Shown piece after piece: positions 13,267 through 24,879 of a stretch of DNA of 64,000 bases. Where the stretch lies: NCBI GenBank assembly GCA_030068075.1, contig JAINVK010001143.1:1-64000 (forward strand). The letters are read 5' to 3'. The notes beneath the pieces are model-generated. The model saw nothing but the letters and a program-made list of their open reading frames with translations, ran no database searches and was not told the origin of the DNA. Source of the stretch: Paguma larvata. Taxonomy: Eukaryota > Chordata > Mammalia > Carnivora > Viverridae. A program made the position numbers and the translations under genes. The first letter of the stretch is position 1. Every line of letters begins with the position of its first letter.

Positions 13267-14460
13267 AGAGTCCTGCTCAGTGTCACTTGTAGGGTTGGAT
13301 TAGTGGTGATGAATTCCTTTAGTTTTTGTTTATTTGGGAAAACCTTTATCTCTCCTTCCATTCTGAATGACAGGCTGGCCAGATAAACGATTTTTGGTTG
13401 CATATTTTTCCTGTTCGTAACATTGAAGATTTCCTGCCATTCCTTTCTGGCCTGCCAAGTTTCAGTAGACAGGTCTGCTATTACCTTAATTACCTTATGT
13501 CTACCTTTGTATGTTAATGCCTGTTTATCTTTTAGAATTCCAGCTGCTTTGAGAATTCTCTCTTTTCCCTTGTATTTTGCCAGTTTCACTATGATATGTC
13601 GTGCAGAAGATAGATTCAAGTTATGTCTGAGGGGAGTTCTCTGTGCCTCTTGGATTACTATGCCTATTTCCTTCCCCAGGTTGATGAAGTTCTCAGCTAT
13701 GATTTGTTCAAATACTCCTTCAGCCCCTTTCTCTCTCTTCTTCTTCTTCTGGAATTCCTATGATATAGATGTTGTTCCATTTGATTGCAACACTCAGCTC
13801 CTGAATTCTCCTTTCATGCTCCTGGATCAGATTATCTCTTTTTCTTGGCTTCCTATTTTTTCATAATGTTAGCTTCTAATTCACCTATTCTGTCTTCTGC
13901 CTCTTCCATCTGTGGTGTGGCCGCCTCCATTTTGTTTTTCACTTCATTTATAGTGTATTCTATTTCATCATGACTATTTTTAAGGTCCTTGATCTCTGCA
14001 GTGATGGAGTCCATGCTGTCTTCTATGCTTTTTTCAAGCCCAGCGATTAATTTTAAGACTGTTATTCAAATTCTTGTTCAGTTATGTTGCTTATGTCTGC
14101 TTTGATGAATTCTTTAGCTGTGACTACTTTCTGGAATTTCTATTGAGGAGAATTTTTCTGTTTTGTCATTTTGGCTAGTTTTCTGCCCCTTATAAGTTTT
14201 AAAAGCTTGTTATGTGCTCTAACCTCTGCAAGTACTGCTATATTAAAGGGCGCTTATACACTGTCCAGGGCCTGGCCTTTCAGGAGGTGTTTTTTGGAGA
14301 TGTTACTTGCTCTCTGTTGTTGTGACTGGTTGTCCTCCACCAGGTGTGCCATGGTTTGTTCCCTGACATAGCTGTGGAAAGGAAAACAGACAGAAAAACA
14401 AACGGGAAACAAAAACAAGGAAACGCACCGACAGAAAAATAGGTAAGCACGCCAAAACAG
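13263..14460 (-). pseudogene. L1 ORF1 remnant
   Basis: The C-terminal domain of ORF1p is readable on the minus strand (KQKLKEFITT, RHIIVKLAKY). The N-terminal coiled-coil part further upstream is fragmented. ORF1p is the RNA-binding chaperone of L1. This copy is not intact. Confidence 0.75.
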
Positions 14461-15694
14461 AAAAAAGAAAAATGAACAACAATCTGAAGGCATAAAGCCA
14501 GAAATACCAGCAACAAGTAAAGAACAAGTTGTAGGCATTGCTGATAGAAGAGCACATACAAAGAGAGTAATGACAGTTGCAGGGATAAAGAGAAAATGAG
14601 CTTTGCCTAGGTAGAGAGACTGAAAGGCTTAACCCAAAGAGAGAGAAATGAGAATAAAGGAGGTAAGGAAAAAGAAATGAAGATAAAGTTACCCAGAGAA
14701 ATTATATGGCCTGATTATTCCAGAGAGTGAAGAAAGTAAAGAAGGAGATGTAGAACATGCACTGAGAGAATGGATTAAATATGTCTGTTTAAGCAAACCC
14801 ATATCGGAGTAACCAGCCTAGAGGAGGGGAGAGATAAGTAGGAGAAAAGGGAGAATATATCTAATTAACAATAGTTAATCCAGGCAATGCTGCAGTGCTT
14901 GTTTCACAGTGTCTATCCAGCTCAGTTCCTGTAAAAAAGAGGCTATCCGGCAAAGAGAAATGTGATTTGGTTTAGGTGGGTCCCACCTCCACTGTGGGCC
15001 CCTCGGACCAATCCCTGAGGTCTTGCCTTGCCAGTTTTGTGGAGAAAAATGGCGTCCCCCCAGTCCCTTCTTCACAGACCAGGAGTCCAAAATCACCGCT
15101 TTGTCTCCGTCCTCACTCTGCCAGGGATGTAGAATTTATCATTGCATGGTCCCCTGTGTGCCATGCTTATCTGAGTTTTAAACTCGCTACAACCGCTACA
15201 CCCAGTTTCCCTGGTGTAGACTGCATCCCTGTTGCAGCACCAAATCCCGAGGTGACTCCCCACCTCCCCAGATATGTGGTCTGGACAGCCACTGGCCCCA
15301 TTCCAAAGAAAACTCTGCATTTCGATACAGGACTTTTCTTTAAAAGTCCTGTGGTTAGGGACTGGATGGTAGATTCCCTCTCTGTCCCTGTCTGAGGTTT
15401 TTCTCTTGTCCAGATAACAGTCTTACGCTTTCCCAGCCGCTTTCTCTTCCATTTGCCTTTCCACAGACGGGGCTCCCTCCCCTCCACACCTCCACGGTCC
15501 ATTTTATCTCCCCCAGTTTGCACTCACACACTTATTTAGGTGCTTCCTGGATTTTGCATTTTCTTCCTTGTAGACTCTGTCTCCTTTCCTCCCAGACTCT
15601 TGGGGTTGAGAGTCTTTGGCTTCAGTCTTTGTTTGAGAGATGTGGGAAGACCTGGTCCCCCTACTTCTCCACCATGTTGGCCCTCCTCCTCTGT
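14461..15694 (-). promoter_or_regulatory. L1 5' UTR / internal promoter region
   Basis: GC-richer stretch between the ORF1 remnant and the L1 5' end. It starts with the GAGGGCCAACATGGTGGAG-type terminus common to full-length mammalian L1s. Promoter function is inferred from the family. Confidence 0.6.
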
Positions 15695-15708
15695 TGCAAT
15701 GCTTTTTA
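15695..15708. repeat. Target-site duplication of the full-length L1 (5' side)
   Basis: TGCAATGCTTTTTA, exact copy of 9224-9237. Confidence 0.9.
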
Positions 15709-15984
15709 AAGAAGTCTGAGTTGCATATGCAGGAAGAAATCTCTTGCAGAGATAAGAAGGAAAAGGACAAAGAGAAATTAAATATTTTGCAGAGCTTAAA
15801 CTAGCTCTGTACACCAGTCCACAATAGGATTCTTTTATGATTATTGAACACTTTGATTCCTTACTCAAACAATTAGTCTGTATTCTAGCAAGAAGCTGAT
15901 TGTAGAGTGGGATTTGGAATTTGGAAAAACAGTGAGATTCATGATCAAAAGATACAGATCTGAATCCCAACACCACCACTTTTG

Positions 15985-16078
15985 TGATGGACGGCTCAAT
16001 CCCATGAACCGTGAGATCATGACCTGAGCCCAAATCAAGAGTTGGACGCTTAACCAACTGAGCCACCCAGGTACCCCA
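15985..16078 (-). mobile_element. SINEC fragment (tRNA-like half), minus strand
   Basis: Contains ATGAACCGTGAGATCATGACCTGAGC and ends AACCAACTGAGCCACCCAGGTACCCC, the reversed head of the carnivore SINE. The tail half is missing. Confidence 0.8.
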
Positions 16079-16085
16079 ACCTCAA

Positions 16086-16183
16086 TTTTTTTAAAGTAAG
16101 CTTTACACCCAAAACGGTTTGAACTCACAACTCTGAGATCAAGACTTGCATGCTCTGATGACTTACCCAGCCAGGTACCCCAA
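16086..16183 (-). mobile_element. Older, short-type carnivore SINE, minus strand
   Basis: TTTTTTTAAAGTAAGCTTTACACCC leads to CTCTGAGATCAAGACTTGCATGCTCTGATGACTTACCCAGCCAGGTACCCC. It is the short SINE subfamily without the CT-rich tail. Confidence 0.75.
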
Positions 16184-16384
16184 TTCTATATAAATTCTTA
16201 TAAAATGAAAACATACTGACTTAAAGAAAATCCAATTTATATTGAGAAAATCAGAGAAATCCTGAGTAGAGTAGGAAAAAAATTGAAGCTAGCCAGTCAT
16301 ATAAATGGTCATCATGTGAAAGTAGTGCAATTCAGGAGACCAACATCATGCTGACATCTGTAATGCTTCTATAATTCTATAGAT

Positions 16385-16517
16385 AGAAACATACAGGCAT
16401 GGAGGGGTGCCTGGCTGGCTCAGTTGGTAGAGCACTCTTGATCTTGGGGTCATGAGTTCAAGTGCCATGTTAGGCATGGAGCTTACTTAAAAAAAAAAAA
16501 AAGAAACATATAGGCAT
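16385..16517 (+). mobile_element. Short-type carnivore SINE with target-site duplications
   Basis: GGGGTGCCTGGCTGGCTCAG to a poly-A tail at about 16487-16501, flanked by AGAAACATACAGGCAT (16385-16400) and AGAAACATATAGGCAT (16502-16517), one mismatch. Confidence 0.9.
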
Positions 16518-16523
16518 TGAAAA

Positions 16524-16570
16524 ATGAGCACTGGGTGTTGTATGGAAACCAATTTGACAATAAATTATTT
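16524..16570 (+). mobile_element. Very short L1 3' end
   Basis: AGCACTGGGTGTTGTATGGAAACCAATTTGACAATAAATTATT is the terminal segment of felid L1. Confidence 0.75.
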
Positions 16571-16999
16571 AAAAAATATATATTTCAATAAGACAATGAG
16601 TTGATCTTAATAGTTACCATAATAAATTTTCTGTTTACTCAAATGAAAAAAAAAGAAAAAAAAAGAAAAACGGCCATTCACAGAACATATATATATACCA
16701 TGTGCCTTAATTTTGAATGATCAATTAAGATATTGAGTATTTATCTGAATAAAAAATATATGAGAGTAATTGTGGTGTACTAATGTGGGATAGTGAAAAT
16801 CATCCACATTGTGTGTAGGCAAAGAAGGTTGTATTATTTGTAAAAAATTTAAAAACAGTAATAAAACCAACAAAAACCTGGTCTGCTTGAAGTATCACCA
16901 TGCTCTGGCAATTTTAAACAATGACAGTGATAAAATACACCTCTCCGGAAAAATATTTGTCTAAGGTCTAAATAATTGATGAAGTTACTGTTAAAAGGT

Positions 17000-17213
17000 T
17001 TTTTTTTTTAATTTTATTTTAAATGTTTATTTATTTTTGGGAGAGAGGGAGAGAGCTCAAGTAGGGAGGGGCAGAGAAAGGGAGACAGAGGATCAGAAGC
17101 AGGCTCTGTGCTGACGACAGACAGCCCAACGCGGGGCTTGAGCTCACAAACTGTGAGATCATGACCTGAGCTGAAGTCAGATGCTTAATCGACTGAGCCA
17201 CCCAGGGGCCCCA
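17000..17213 (-). mobile_element. SINEC (felid type), minus strand
   Basis: T-rich start, AAATGTTTATTTATTTTTGGGAGAGAGGGAGAG, then the body and ACTGAGCCACCCAGGGGCCCC. A full-length SINE. Confidence 0.9.
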
Positions 17214-17523
17214 AGGTTTATTAATATATATGTGAACTTCGAATGAGACCTACTCATTACTAAGCACTGTATTGTTACTTATAAGTAAATTCAGAGAACT
17301 CCCAATTATACTAATAGCACCTGATGCACACAGACTCAGCTACAAGAATTCCTTTGCAGAATTAAGTTCAAAATGGTTTAAAATCATTGAAGCTTGCTTT
17401 GGGTACAGTTCATGTCTGCAGTCATATGGTACAACATCTTTGTTTAAACTATAGTTTCAAAATAAATAACGACAGCGCAGTGAATGTTTCTACTTTTGAA
17501 GTAGGTGTCAGTATGCCTTCTTT

Positions 17524-17590
17524 ATTCATTTCCTATTGCCGTGGCAACAAATTAAATTACCACAAATTTAGTGCCCTAAAACTTTAAAAC
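17524..17590 (-). repeat. Ancient LTR-like (MLT1-type) end, tentative
   Basis: TTACCACAAATTTAGTGCCCTAAAAC resembles the reversed 3' end of MLT1-type mammalian LTRs. It is a short, diverged match. Confidence 0.35.
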
Positions 17591-18035
17591 GACTGTGATT
17601 TCCCTTCTGTAAATGCCAAAATTAATTTGTGCCCCTTCCCTGCCTCCAAAAGATGTCATGGAGATAAATAACTGAAATGGTACCACATCCTGAATAAATC
17701 ATAGCTGTTTACACACTATGTCAAGCCTGACTTGATATCATCTTCCAAATAATTCAGAACAAAGGCTCAAATCCCAAATTTCTGGCCTCTATCACAAGGC
17801 CATCACCTACTAATAGGATTCCTCTTCTTCTAGCTTACAACAGCATGTTCCTTACCCCCTTTTGACCCCTCATCAAAGGCATCCTTAAAGTCCATGTTCC
17901 TAGTGACAGCCTGTTTAAGGCCATTTTAAGGCTTTCTCTATCATGCTCCTCAAAATTCTTCTAGCCTTCACCCACTGCTTGATTACAAAACCACTCCCAC
18001 ATTTTAGGTACCTGATACTGCAGTACTCCACTTCC
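17591..18035. other. No gene seen
   Basis: Sequence between two LTR-like patches. It may belong to the same ancient element. No exon-like signal. Confidence 0.4.
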
Positions 18036-18605
18036 GGTACCAGATTCTGTAGCAGTTTTCTACTGGTCTGTAACAAAGTACCACATAATTAGTAGCTTAA
18101 CACAACACCCGTTGTTGTTATCATACAGTCCTACAGGTACAGCTTAACTGGGTCCTCTGCTCAGGAACTCACATGGCAGTATCAGCCTGTAATCAGCCAG
18201 GACTGCAATCTCATCTGAGACTTGACATCTTCTTCCAAGTTGGTTGTTGGTAGAATTCAGTTCCTTCGAACTAGAATGAAATTCCCATTTTCTTCCTGGC
18301 CATCAGCCTGGGAGCATTCTCAGCACCCAGAGGCTACCCTCAGGCCCTTGCCACATGGTCCCTTTATCTCACAACACAGGTTTTTGATTCTGTACGGCCA
18401 ACAGGTGAACATCTGCTTATCTTAAGGACTCACTTGATTAGGCTAGACCCACCCAGGACAATCTTTTAACTTGAAATTAAATGCAGGAATTAAATTCCCT
18501 CATATTCACAAGGCTTGCCCACACCAAACGGAGGAAATCACACAGGGCATGTATGCCAGGGGTGGAAATCTTGGGACCATCATAAGAATTCTGCCCACAC
18601 TTTCC
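18036..18605 (-). repeat. Ancient interspersed repeat, LTR-like, tentative
   Basis: Starts GTAGCAGTTTTCTACTGGTCTGTAACAAAGTACCAC, passes through GGGTCCTCTGCTCAGG and ends near AATTCTGCCCACAC, an order familiar from old mammalian LTR-class repeats. The family was not fixed. Confidence 0.4.
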
Positions 18606-19720
18606 CCTTTGACCTTGGATTCCTGACCTTACAGTGCTGCTGAAGTGTTCCATGTTGTTACTCCCCTCTCTTTTCTGTTTGTATGTCCTAGTCCTTGGAC
18701 TGGTGAGCAACCTGGAAAAGGCCACCATAGGCATGATTGTATACAGCCAATAACCTTTATTCTTCCCTAGTCCCTCGGATAATGTGTATGGACACATATA
18801 TTCATGGATATTTAAGAATGAATCAACTGGAGAAGTCAACATAGCAAAAAAGTTCTTAATTTTTAGAAGTCTGTCTAGTATGAAGTATTTAACACTCTCC
18901 TACCCATTTAAAAACATATTTTTCATAAAATGAAAAGTCTAACAGATGTTTTAAATATTTTTAAGAATTGGCCAAAGAGAATTCATAGGGAAACCTATTT
19001 GCTTTGTGCACAATGCTGCTAGCTGTACATATCTCTAGTTCAGCCGTTGCCTAGAAAATAATTCATCAATTAAGTTAACTTTTATTTTTCTTCAATGTCC
19101 ACTGGGGAAAATATCCCCATTTTCCCCACTTCTATGCTCAGATAAATGCTTTCTTCAATGATCATGCTGTGGTTAGAGTTTTAAGAGTATTTATTTACTG
19201 TTTGTACTGTAAACATGGTGGCTTCCTCTAAATAGTTTTAGCATCAAGGTCAGTAGGTCCTTGGGGACATGCACAAACCTTAATACATATGCAAAGATAA
19301 CTGAAACATGCACTCTTAAAAATCATTAGATGAGAAGAAATCCCCTTTCCAATCTATATAAAATCAATTGGTGTATTTTTTGAGTCTGACAAAAACATTT
19401 AAAAATGTTCATTTTTATGTTATTGTTCTTAGCATTATAAAAGGGAAGTCACTCTCCCAGGCTTTATATTAATTATTAATTTGTGCTAGCTTTCAGGTAA
19501 CAACTTGGGTACCAGAAGAGAAGCAGGTACTGAAGCAGGTCCAGTCTCCTTCTAATGTGAACTGGGCCACATTCACTAGTCTGTTAGGTTCAGGCTCCTG
19601 CTCGTATACCCATAGAGTATTCATCAAATATTTTGCGAGATAGATCAAAAAAAAATTAGAAAGCTATACTTACTCAAATACCAAGAGTCAACTCTTATAC
19701 ATGAACTTCTAATCCCAAAA
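18606..19720. other. No gene seen
   Basis: AT-rich intergenic DNA downstream of PBDC1, with no recognisable exon or repeat. Confidence 0.5.
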
Positions 19721-19947
19721 CCATATACAGGGCACCTGGGTGGGTTAAGAGTTCAGCTCCTGATTTCTGCTCAGGTCATAATCTCATGGTTCATGTGACT
19801 GAGCCCCACGTTAAGTTCCACACTGAAAGTGGAGCCTGCTTGGGGTTCTCTCTCTCCCTCTCTCTCTGTCCCTCCCCCACTCACCTGAGTGAGCACTCTC
19901 TCTGTCTCAAAATAAATAAATAAACTTTAAAAAAAAAGCCATATACA
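19721..19947 (+). mobile_element. SINEC (felid type) with target-site duplications
   Basis: GGGCACCTGGGTGGGTTAAG body, CT-rich tract, AAAATAAATAAATAAAC and poly-A. The 9-bp duplication CCATATACA flanks it at 19721-19729 and 19939-19947. Confidence 0.9.
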
Positions 19948-20128
19948 ACTTAACAGGTTTGAGGAACGTTCACTATAGGAAACAAGGATAAGCATTTAAA
20001 AACACGCATAAATCATTTTATATGACATGATAAAGAGATTATATACCTGAAAAAAATCTTAAGGGTCAAATAATTTGAAATATCTTTTAACAGTCAATCA
20101 CAGATATAGTCATTAGAACCAAAAGAAA

Positions 20129-20138
20129 TTTATTTATT
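20129..20138 (-). terminator. Candidate PBDC1 polyadenylation signal
   Basis: Two overlapping AATAAA hexamers on the minus strand (TTTATT on plus) about 265 bp downstream of the PBDC1 stop codon. The spacing suits a short 3' UTR, but other AT-rich hexamers exist nearby and the choice is an inference. Confidence 0.4.
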
Positions 20139-20402
20139 AAATTTCTTACTTGCCAGTGGTGAGAACCAAGAAACACTATACCAAACAACAATCAATTAAG
20201 ACCCCACTAATAGTCTGTAAGCCAGTTCATACAAGAGAACAACCAAAGTAACTGTTGATTATTAGGCTAGAAAGATGTCCTTCTGCATGTCTTTCAATTG
20301 CACAAGGACATATATTTAACCACAGGGATCTATGCAAGCAGTATCATAGTATATATAGACTTAGATGAGTCACAGCTTCTGGAGGGCTATTCCTTGTCTA
20401 GC

Positions 20403-23400
20403 TTACATAGCTGTTTCACTACTCTTGTTGATTTCTTTGTTGGCTTCTTTCACATTTTCTTCTCCTTTGTTGGTTTTCACTTTTTCTCCTTCTTTGTTGG
20501 CTCGTTTCTCTTCTGCTCTTTCACTGTCAGCTTTCTCCCTTCCATGGTTGCCTTCTTTCTCTTCTTTGTCATGAATACTGATGTAAACTGCTTTGTTATA
20601 GCCTTCCCGGTTCCGAGCAATTTCAATGGCAAAAAATTGTATCCTGGGGGCTTAAAGGTGAATAGAATTGATTATTGGTCATAATCATAATTACTTCTCT
20701 AAACCTACTGAAAATCTACTGACAAAGCTGAACTAACATTCAAAGCATTCCAGAACAGTCATAAACTTCAGAGATGTGGAATTCTAATCTTGTTAAATAA
20801 GCCTGAAAATACTCAACAATTTTATCTCAGTTACTCAACAAACAGTAACATGATCTTTAAATATATATATGTATAAACATATACATGATCTTTAAATAAA
20901 ATGATCCCCAAACTATTCATGTCATTAATTCTTCAGTAAAACCAGATCCCTCACTCTCTTTATACAGAAACAATTACAGAGGCAAGAATCTCACCAAATA
21001 TGGTGTTTTCTTCAGTGTAGCCCTGAGAACAATCCAGTCTCAGCAAAGTACCATAGTTGAAGTCTTCTACAATCCCGTCAAACTTTAAGCAAAATGGCCT
21101 CCACTTCTATAAAGGCAAAAAAGATGCCCTAGATGACAAATGCAGGAAGCTGGTGAAGTCAGGCCAGGAAAAGAGATTCCACATGCAGTGAGGAAAATAG
21201 CCATAGTGAAAGAGACGAGGACTGAGCTGATTTCTAGTTTCACTAGCATTGAGTTTCTGTGCTATCTATTGTATTTAGACTGGTATTTCCCAACATGGAC
21301 AATATCTTAACTTGACAAAAATATTTAAATCCTTGACTATGGAATTAAAATTTGATTTAAACATTTTTAATGTTTATTTTTTGAGAGAGAGAGACAGAGC
21401 ACAAGTCAGGGAGGGGCAGAGAGAGAGGGAGACACAGAATCTGAAGCAGGCTCCTGGCGCCAAGCTGTCAGCACAAAGCAAGCAATGGGGTTCAAGCTCA
21501 AGAACCCAAATTCATCGTGAGATGAATTGACCTATGAGATCATGACCTATGCCGAAGACAGATGCTTAACCGATTGAGCCACTCAGGTGCCCCTAAAATT
21601 TGATTTCTTAAATATATTGTTTTGTTTTTAAGTTATTGTTAACTCAGCCCAAAATAGGTATTCATCTCCACTGAAGCACAAATGAGACCGAGGTGGCAGG
21701 AATGTGGCACAAAGTCACGAAGTTAAATTTTAAGAAAGAAGTCCATTTGCTAGAGGCAATTTTCCAAAGATCAGTAACAACTTGCTGAGTTAAAAGTTTA
21801 CATTTTTCATAACACAAGGATCTACTCTCGGGGAAATATTTTCACACTATAAGAGTTTTAGTGCACTGTAAAAGTATAAGATAATCAGATAAGTAATGTG
21901 AAACCTATGTTTTCCAATTACCCATTGCCCATGATAATGTGAACTTAAATCCAGATAATTCGGTACCTCCCTGTACCCTATTTGTCAATCGTCCATCCAA
22001 GCTTTCTGGTCAAACTATTAACATAAGTAAATTTGTTCCTCCTCCCCTGAAAGGGTGGGTAGGAAGGGATGAAATGTCCAGTCAAAAAAAAAATAGATTC
22101 AATGAACATGAAAAACTCATAAGCCAGGAAAATATTTATTTCATTTCATAACTTACTTATTAGTTGATTATAACTACATAAAAGCCCTGGTTCTTTACAT
22201 ATTTCCTTAAAACAGACAGAAAAAAGTTTAAATGTAAATATATTTACAGTCAATTATTGTTAGTCAGATGGTAGGCAATATTTAAGAGAGAGAATTCTTA
22301 CCTCTTTAGCTGATTCTGATTTGAGCTCTTCTGGGTCCAACACATCTATCCTGAGTTTCTCAAAATTTTCTCGAAACTCAGAATAGATTTGGTCATCCAC
22401 TTTGGTGAGTTTCAGGAACTGTGGGTCAACTGATGAAATCAGCTGCCAGACATAAGACAACATACAGATTCTAGTCTCTAATTTACTACACTTCTTTCCT
22501 CCTTCCCCATAAAATCCTTATGGTTCTAAGGGGAAAAGACTTTATTAGGAAATACAGACATACTAGGTCTCGTTGAAATCATGATAGAGTTTTCAAGGGC
22601 CATGATATACTACAGTCCTTTCCACCAATTAAACATTTTTGGTCCTAGTACTGCCTAGCTATTGCCCTCTCTGAATTGTCCATGGAGTCATCAAACATTT
22701 ATTAATTGCCTACTATGGGCTAAGAATTATTTGTCCATTTAGCAGCAGAACACTGGGCAAAGAAGTACAAGTCCTTGCTGTCAAAACAAAATTCACTTTC
22801 ACCCCCCATTCTCTGTGGGTAAGATATTACAATAATAAAAATGATCAACAAAATACAAATGCTTAACTTGCTGAGCATAGTCATTAGCAAAGAACCATAT
22901 ACTACAATCACATGTTTAATTCTGTTTAATAATGAAGACAGACAACTCACCTTGTAGTAGACTTCGGCATGCTGCATTGCTTTCATGGCCCAAGCCATCT
23001 CAATATCAGGCTGCAAAGAAGAAAGCAAGGTCAGAATCTCCAAATCCTGCTACTAGAGAACAAATTAAGGATGTCTGTAGAGGTCTAGTTAATGCTCAGT
23101 AACACTACCAAACTTGGTGTTACTATCAAAGGATAAAAACTGTAGTAATGGGTCTGGATAGTATAAAACTTTTGTCATTATGAAGGAAACTACCTACCAA
23201 AAGAAGCTACCTACACAGTCTAATCAACAGCAAAAGCCACTGGCTCTTTTCCCAGAAGCTAGTGAAAGCGTGGGAGACTACATACAGTGGTAGATAAATT
23301 GCCTTCTCAGGACTGAGTTAAAACATTGTAAAACTGACTGAAATAATACATTCACATACAATACTGAGTTGTTGGGAGAACAAAGTAAGATAATGGAACT

Positions 23401-24438
23401 GAAATATTCTACATTGTTAATAGTGCAGCATGTTATAATTTGTGCTTATCAGGTAACCAATTCCCCACACTTAAAAATGAATCAGTATTGTGAAGCAGGC
23501 TAGGTTATAAATAAGCCTTACCAAGTACTCACCATCTGTTCCATTAAAATCTCCCACTCCAGCTAAATGGATCTATTTCATTGACCCCAGAAAAGCCACT
23601 TGCATTTTTACCTCCACACCATATACCAGGTCCTTTTTCCAACTGCCAACCAATGTCTTTTATCCATCTATACTTTGAGGATCCAGTTAGAGCTTCACTT
23701 TCTCAGTGAAATCTTAAGACCTCTACTCTCTCAGTTCTTCTTGGAATAAACTCCTTTGGATCTTATATCCTAACCTAGTATACACCAATCATATTTCCAT
23801 TTGAGTGTTACTATATTGTCATGCCCAGGTGTCTTGTATCTTAAAAATATTATATGCTTTCTCTTTAAGAATCTAAACAGGACACACCATAATTCAGTGC
23901 CACATTACTGCATAAGGTTATCACTCAGGAACCTTTAAAATTAGTGATTCCACACTCTCACTCCCCTCCCAAATATTTTGATTTAAGTGGTATAAACTGC
24001 GACTTGGACAATAGAAGATATAAAAGCTTCTCAGGGGGTTCTATTGCAGCAAAGTTTGAGAACTCTTTCCATTGGCATTTATCCTGGGTTTGTGGACCAA
24101 AAAGATTAGAATTAATAAAAAGTGCGGTCTCTGGCCGGCAAGGAGGGGTTTCACAGAAGATATCAGGTCAGGAGGTTACAATTTCATTTTAGGCCCTGCA
24201 GACGTCCCAGGCCAGTTGGGTGAGTGGCAGCTGGGAGTGAGTCATACTCACATCATTGCCATAAGACTCGGCCGGGAGAGAAAGAGCATGTGCCACAGAC
24301 ACGAGTTCCCCGGAAACCTGGGAAGGGAACAAGAAGAGGGGAGTGGGTGTTCAATGCTCGACCCAGCTCGACTCCCCGCCCCGCCCCGACCCCAGAGCAG
24401 CGTCTCACCGGCTCAGCAATCCCACTAGTCGCCTCCAT
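20403..24438 (-). CDS. PBDC1: PBDC1, left-arm copy, complete six-exon gene
   Basis: Six coding exons read on the minus strand: 24409-24438, 24252-24317, 22951-23010, 22302-22442, 20995-21106 and 20403-20650, ending in TAA. All five introns start GT and end AG and the frame is kept throughout, giving 218 residues against about 233 in human. The start is the ATG at 24438, followed by MEATSGIAEP. The core matches PBDC1 (polysaccharide biosynthesis domain containing 1, once CXorf26): exon 3 encodes PDIEMAWAMKAMQHAEVYYK, exon 4 contains VDPQFLKLTKVDDQIYSEF, and exon 5 starts KWRPFCLKF. The last exon ends in a Lys/Glu-rich low-complexity tail finishing NKEINKSSETAM, shorter than the human tail. PBDC1 is a small conserved eukaryotic protein whose biochemical role is poorly defined. 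Exons 1-3 and most of exon 4 lie in the palindrome arm. Whether exons 5 and 6 do cannot be seen. The presence of introns rules out a retrocopy. Confidence 0.95.
21363..21594 (-). mobile_element. SINEC in PBDC1 intron 4
   Basis: TTTTTAATGTTTATTTTTTGAGAGAGAGAGACAGAG through to GATTGAGCCACTCAGGTGCCCC. It lies wholly within intron 4 of the left PBDC1, in the same (minus) orientation as the gene. Confidence 0.9.
23985..24070 (-). mobile_element. hAT-type DNA transposon fragment (MER5-like), tentative, left
   Basis: In PBDC1 intron 2. The minus strand contains TTCTCAAACTTTGCTGCA, typical of the ends of MER5/MER20-like elements. Short and diverged. Confidence 0.4.
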
Positions 24439-24640
24439 GTTGCACACCACACACCGAGGAACAGCTTCCGGGAAAGGACTATCTGCGTGCTCTTTCTGCA
24501 TTTGGTTGGAAAAGGGGGGCCGGGCCAGACTGGCTCTCTTCCGGCGCGCCTGCGTGCAATCTCCCTCGCCTGGAGGAGGGTGGAGGCGGAGTCACTGGCC
24601 CCGCCTCCTCCGTGCTGCTCAGGCTCAAAAAGGTGTGGCC
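24340..24640 (-). promoter_or_regulatory. PBDC1: CpG-rich promoter region of left PBDC1
   Basis: GC-rich, CpG-containing stretch around the first coding exon, with repeated GC-box-like CCCCGCCCCGCCCC at about 24375-24388 (inside intron 1) and further GC-rich sequence upstream of the ATG up to about 24640. No TATA box is evident near the start, which fits a housekeeping CpG-island promoter. The exact transcription start is not determined. Confidence 0.6.
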
Positions 24641-24879
24641 TTGTTGCGCAGTCTGAGATGCTTGAGAGGTCTCAGGTGTTTGCATGTTCTTTAATATCAG
24701 TGGTGACCATGCGAAAAGCCTGAGTTAAAGCTATAGCGCGCCCGCACTGCTGAGTGAACAGCAGAGATTTGGATTCACACTCTCCGTTTGTGCAAGCAGG
24801 TGCATACACCAATAGGGCACCCCCCCCCAAAAAAAAACCTCCAAATAGAGAGTAAATTACAAACAAGCATGGTGCTAAG

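Larger units (their letters stand above)
9238..15694 (-). mobile_element. Full-length L1 retrotransposon, minus strand, decayed
   Basis: A 6.46-kb element. Its 3' tail is at 9238 (minus-strand reading ends ...GACAATAAATTATG then A-rich). Its 5' end is at about 15694, where the minus strand begins GAGGAGGGCCAACATGGTGGAG. Protein remnants on the minus strand run in L1 order: ORF1 C-terminal region near 13263-13619 (GKERILKAAG, TWQARKEWQEIF), ORF2 endonuclease start near 13042-13266 (ITLNINGLNAPNKR), endonuclease SDHNTMKLEI near 12426-12722, reverse transcriptase near 11573-11884 ([12 protein letters not shown]) and the ORF2 C-terminus near 9893-10075. Frameshifts and stops break both ORFs, so the element is inactive. 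The minus-strand junction TTT/AAAAAGCATTGCA fits an L1 endonuclease cut. Confidence 0.95.

Noticed and set aside
17000..17213. tRNA-like sequence as a tRNA gene
   Set aside because: It belongs to carnivore tRNA-derived SINEs with their tails. No intact tRNA gene was seen in the window.
20298..20684. Plus-strand open frame over the last PBDC1 exon
   Set aside because: Antisense shadow of the Lys/Glu-rich tail of PBDC1, which explains the open frame.
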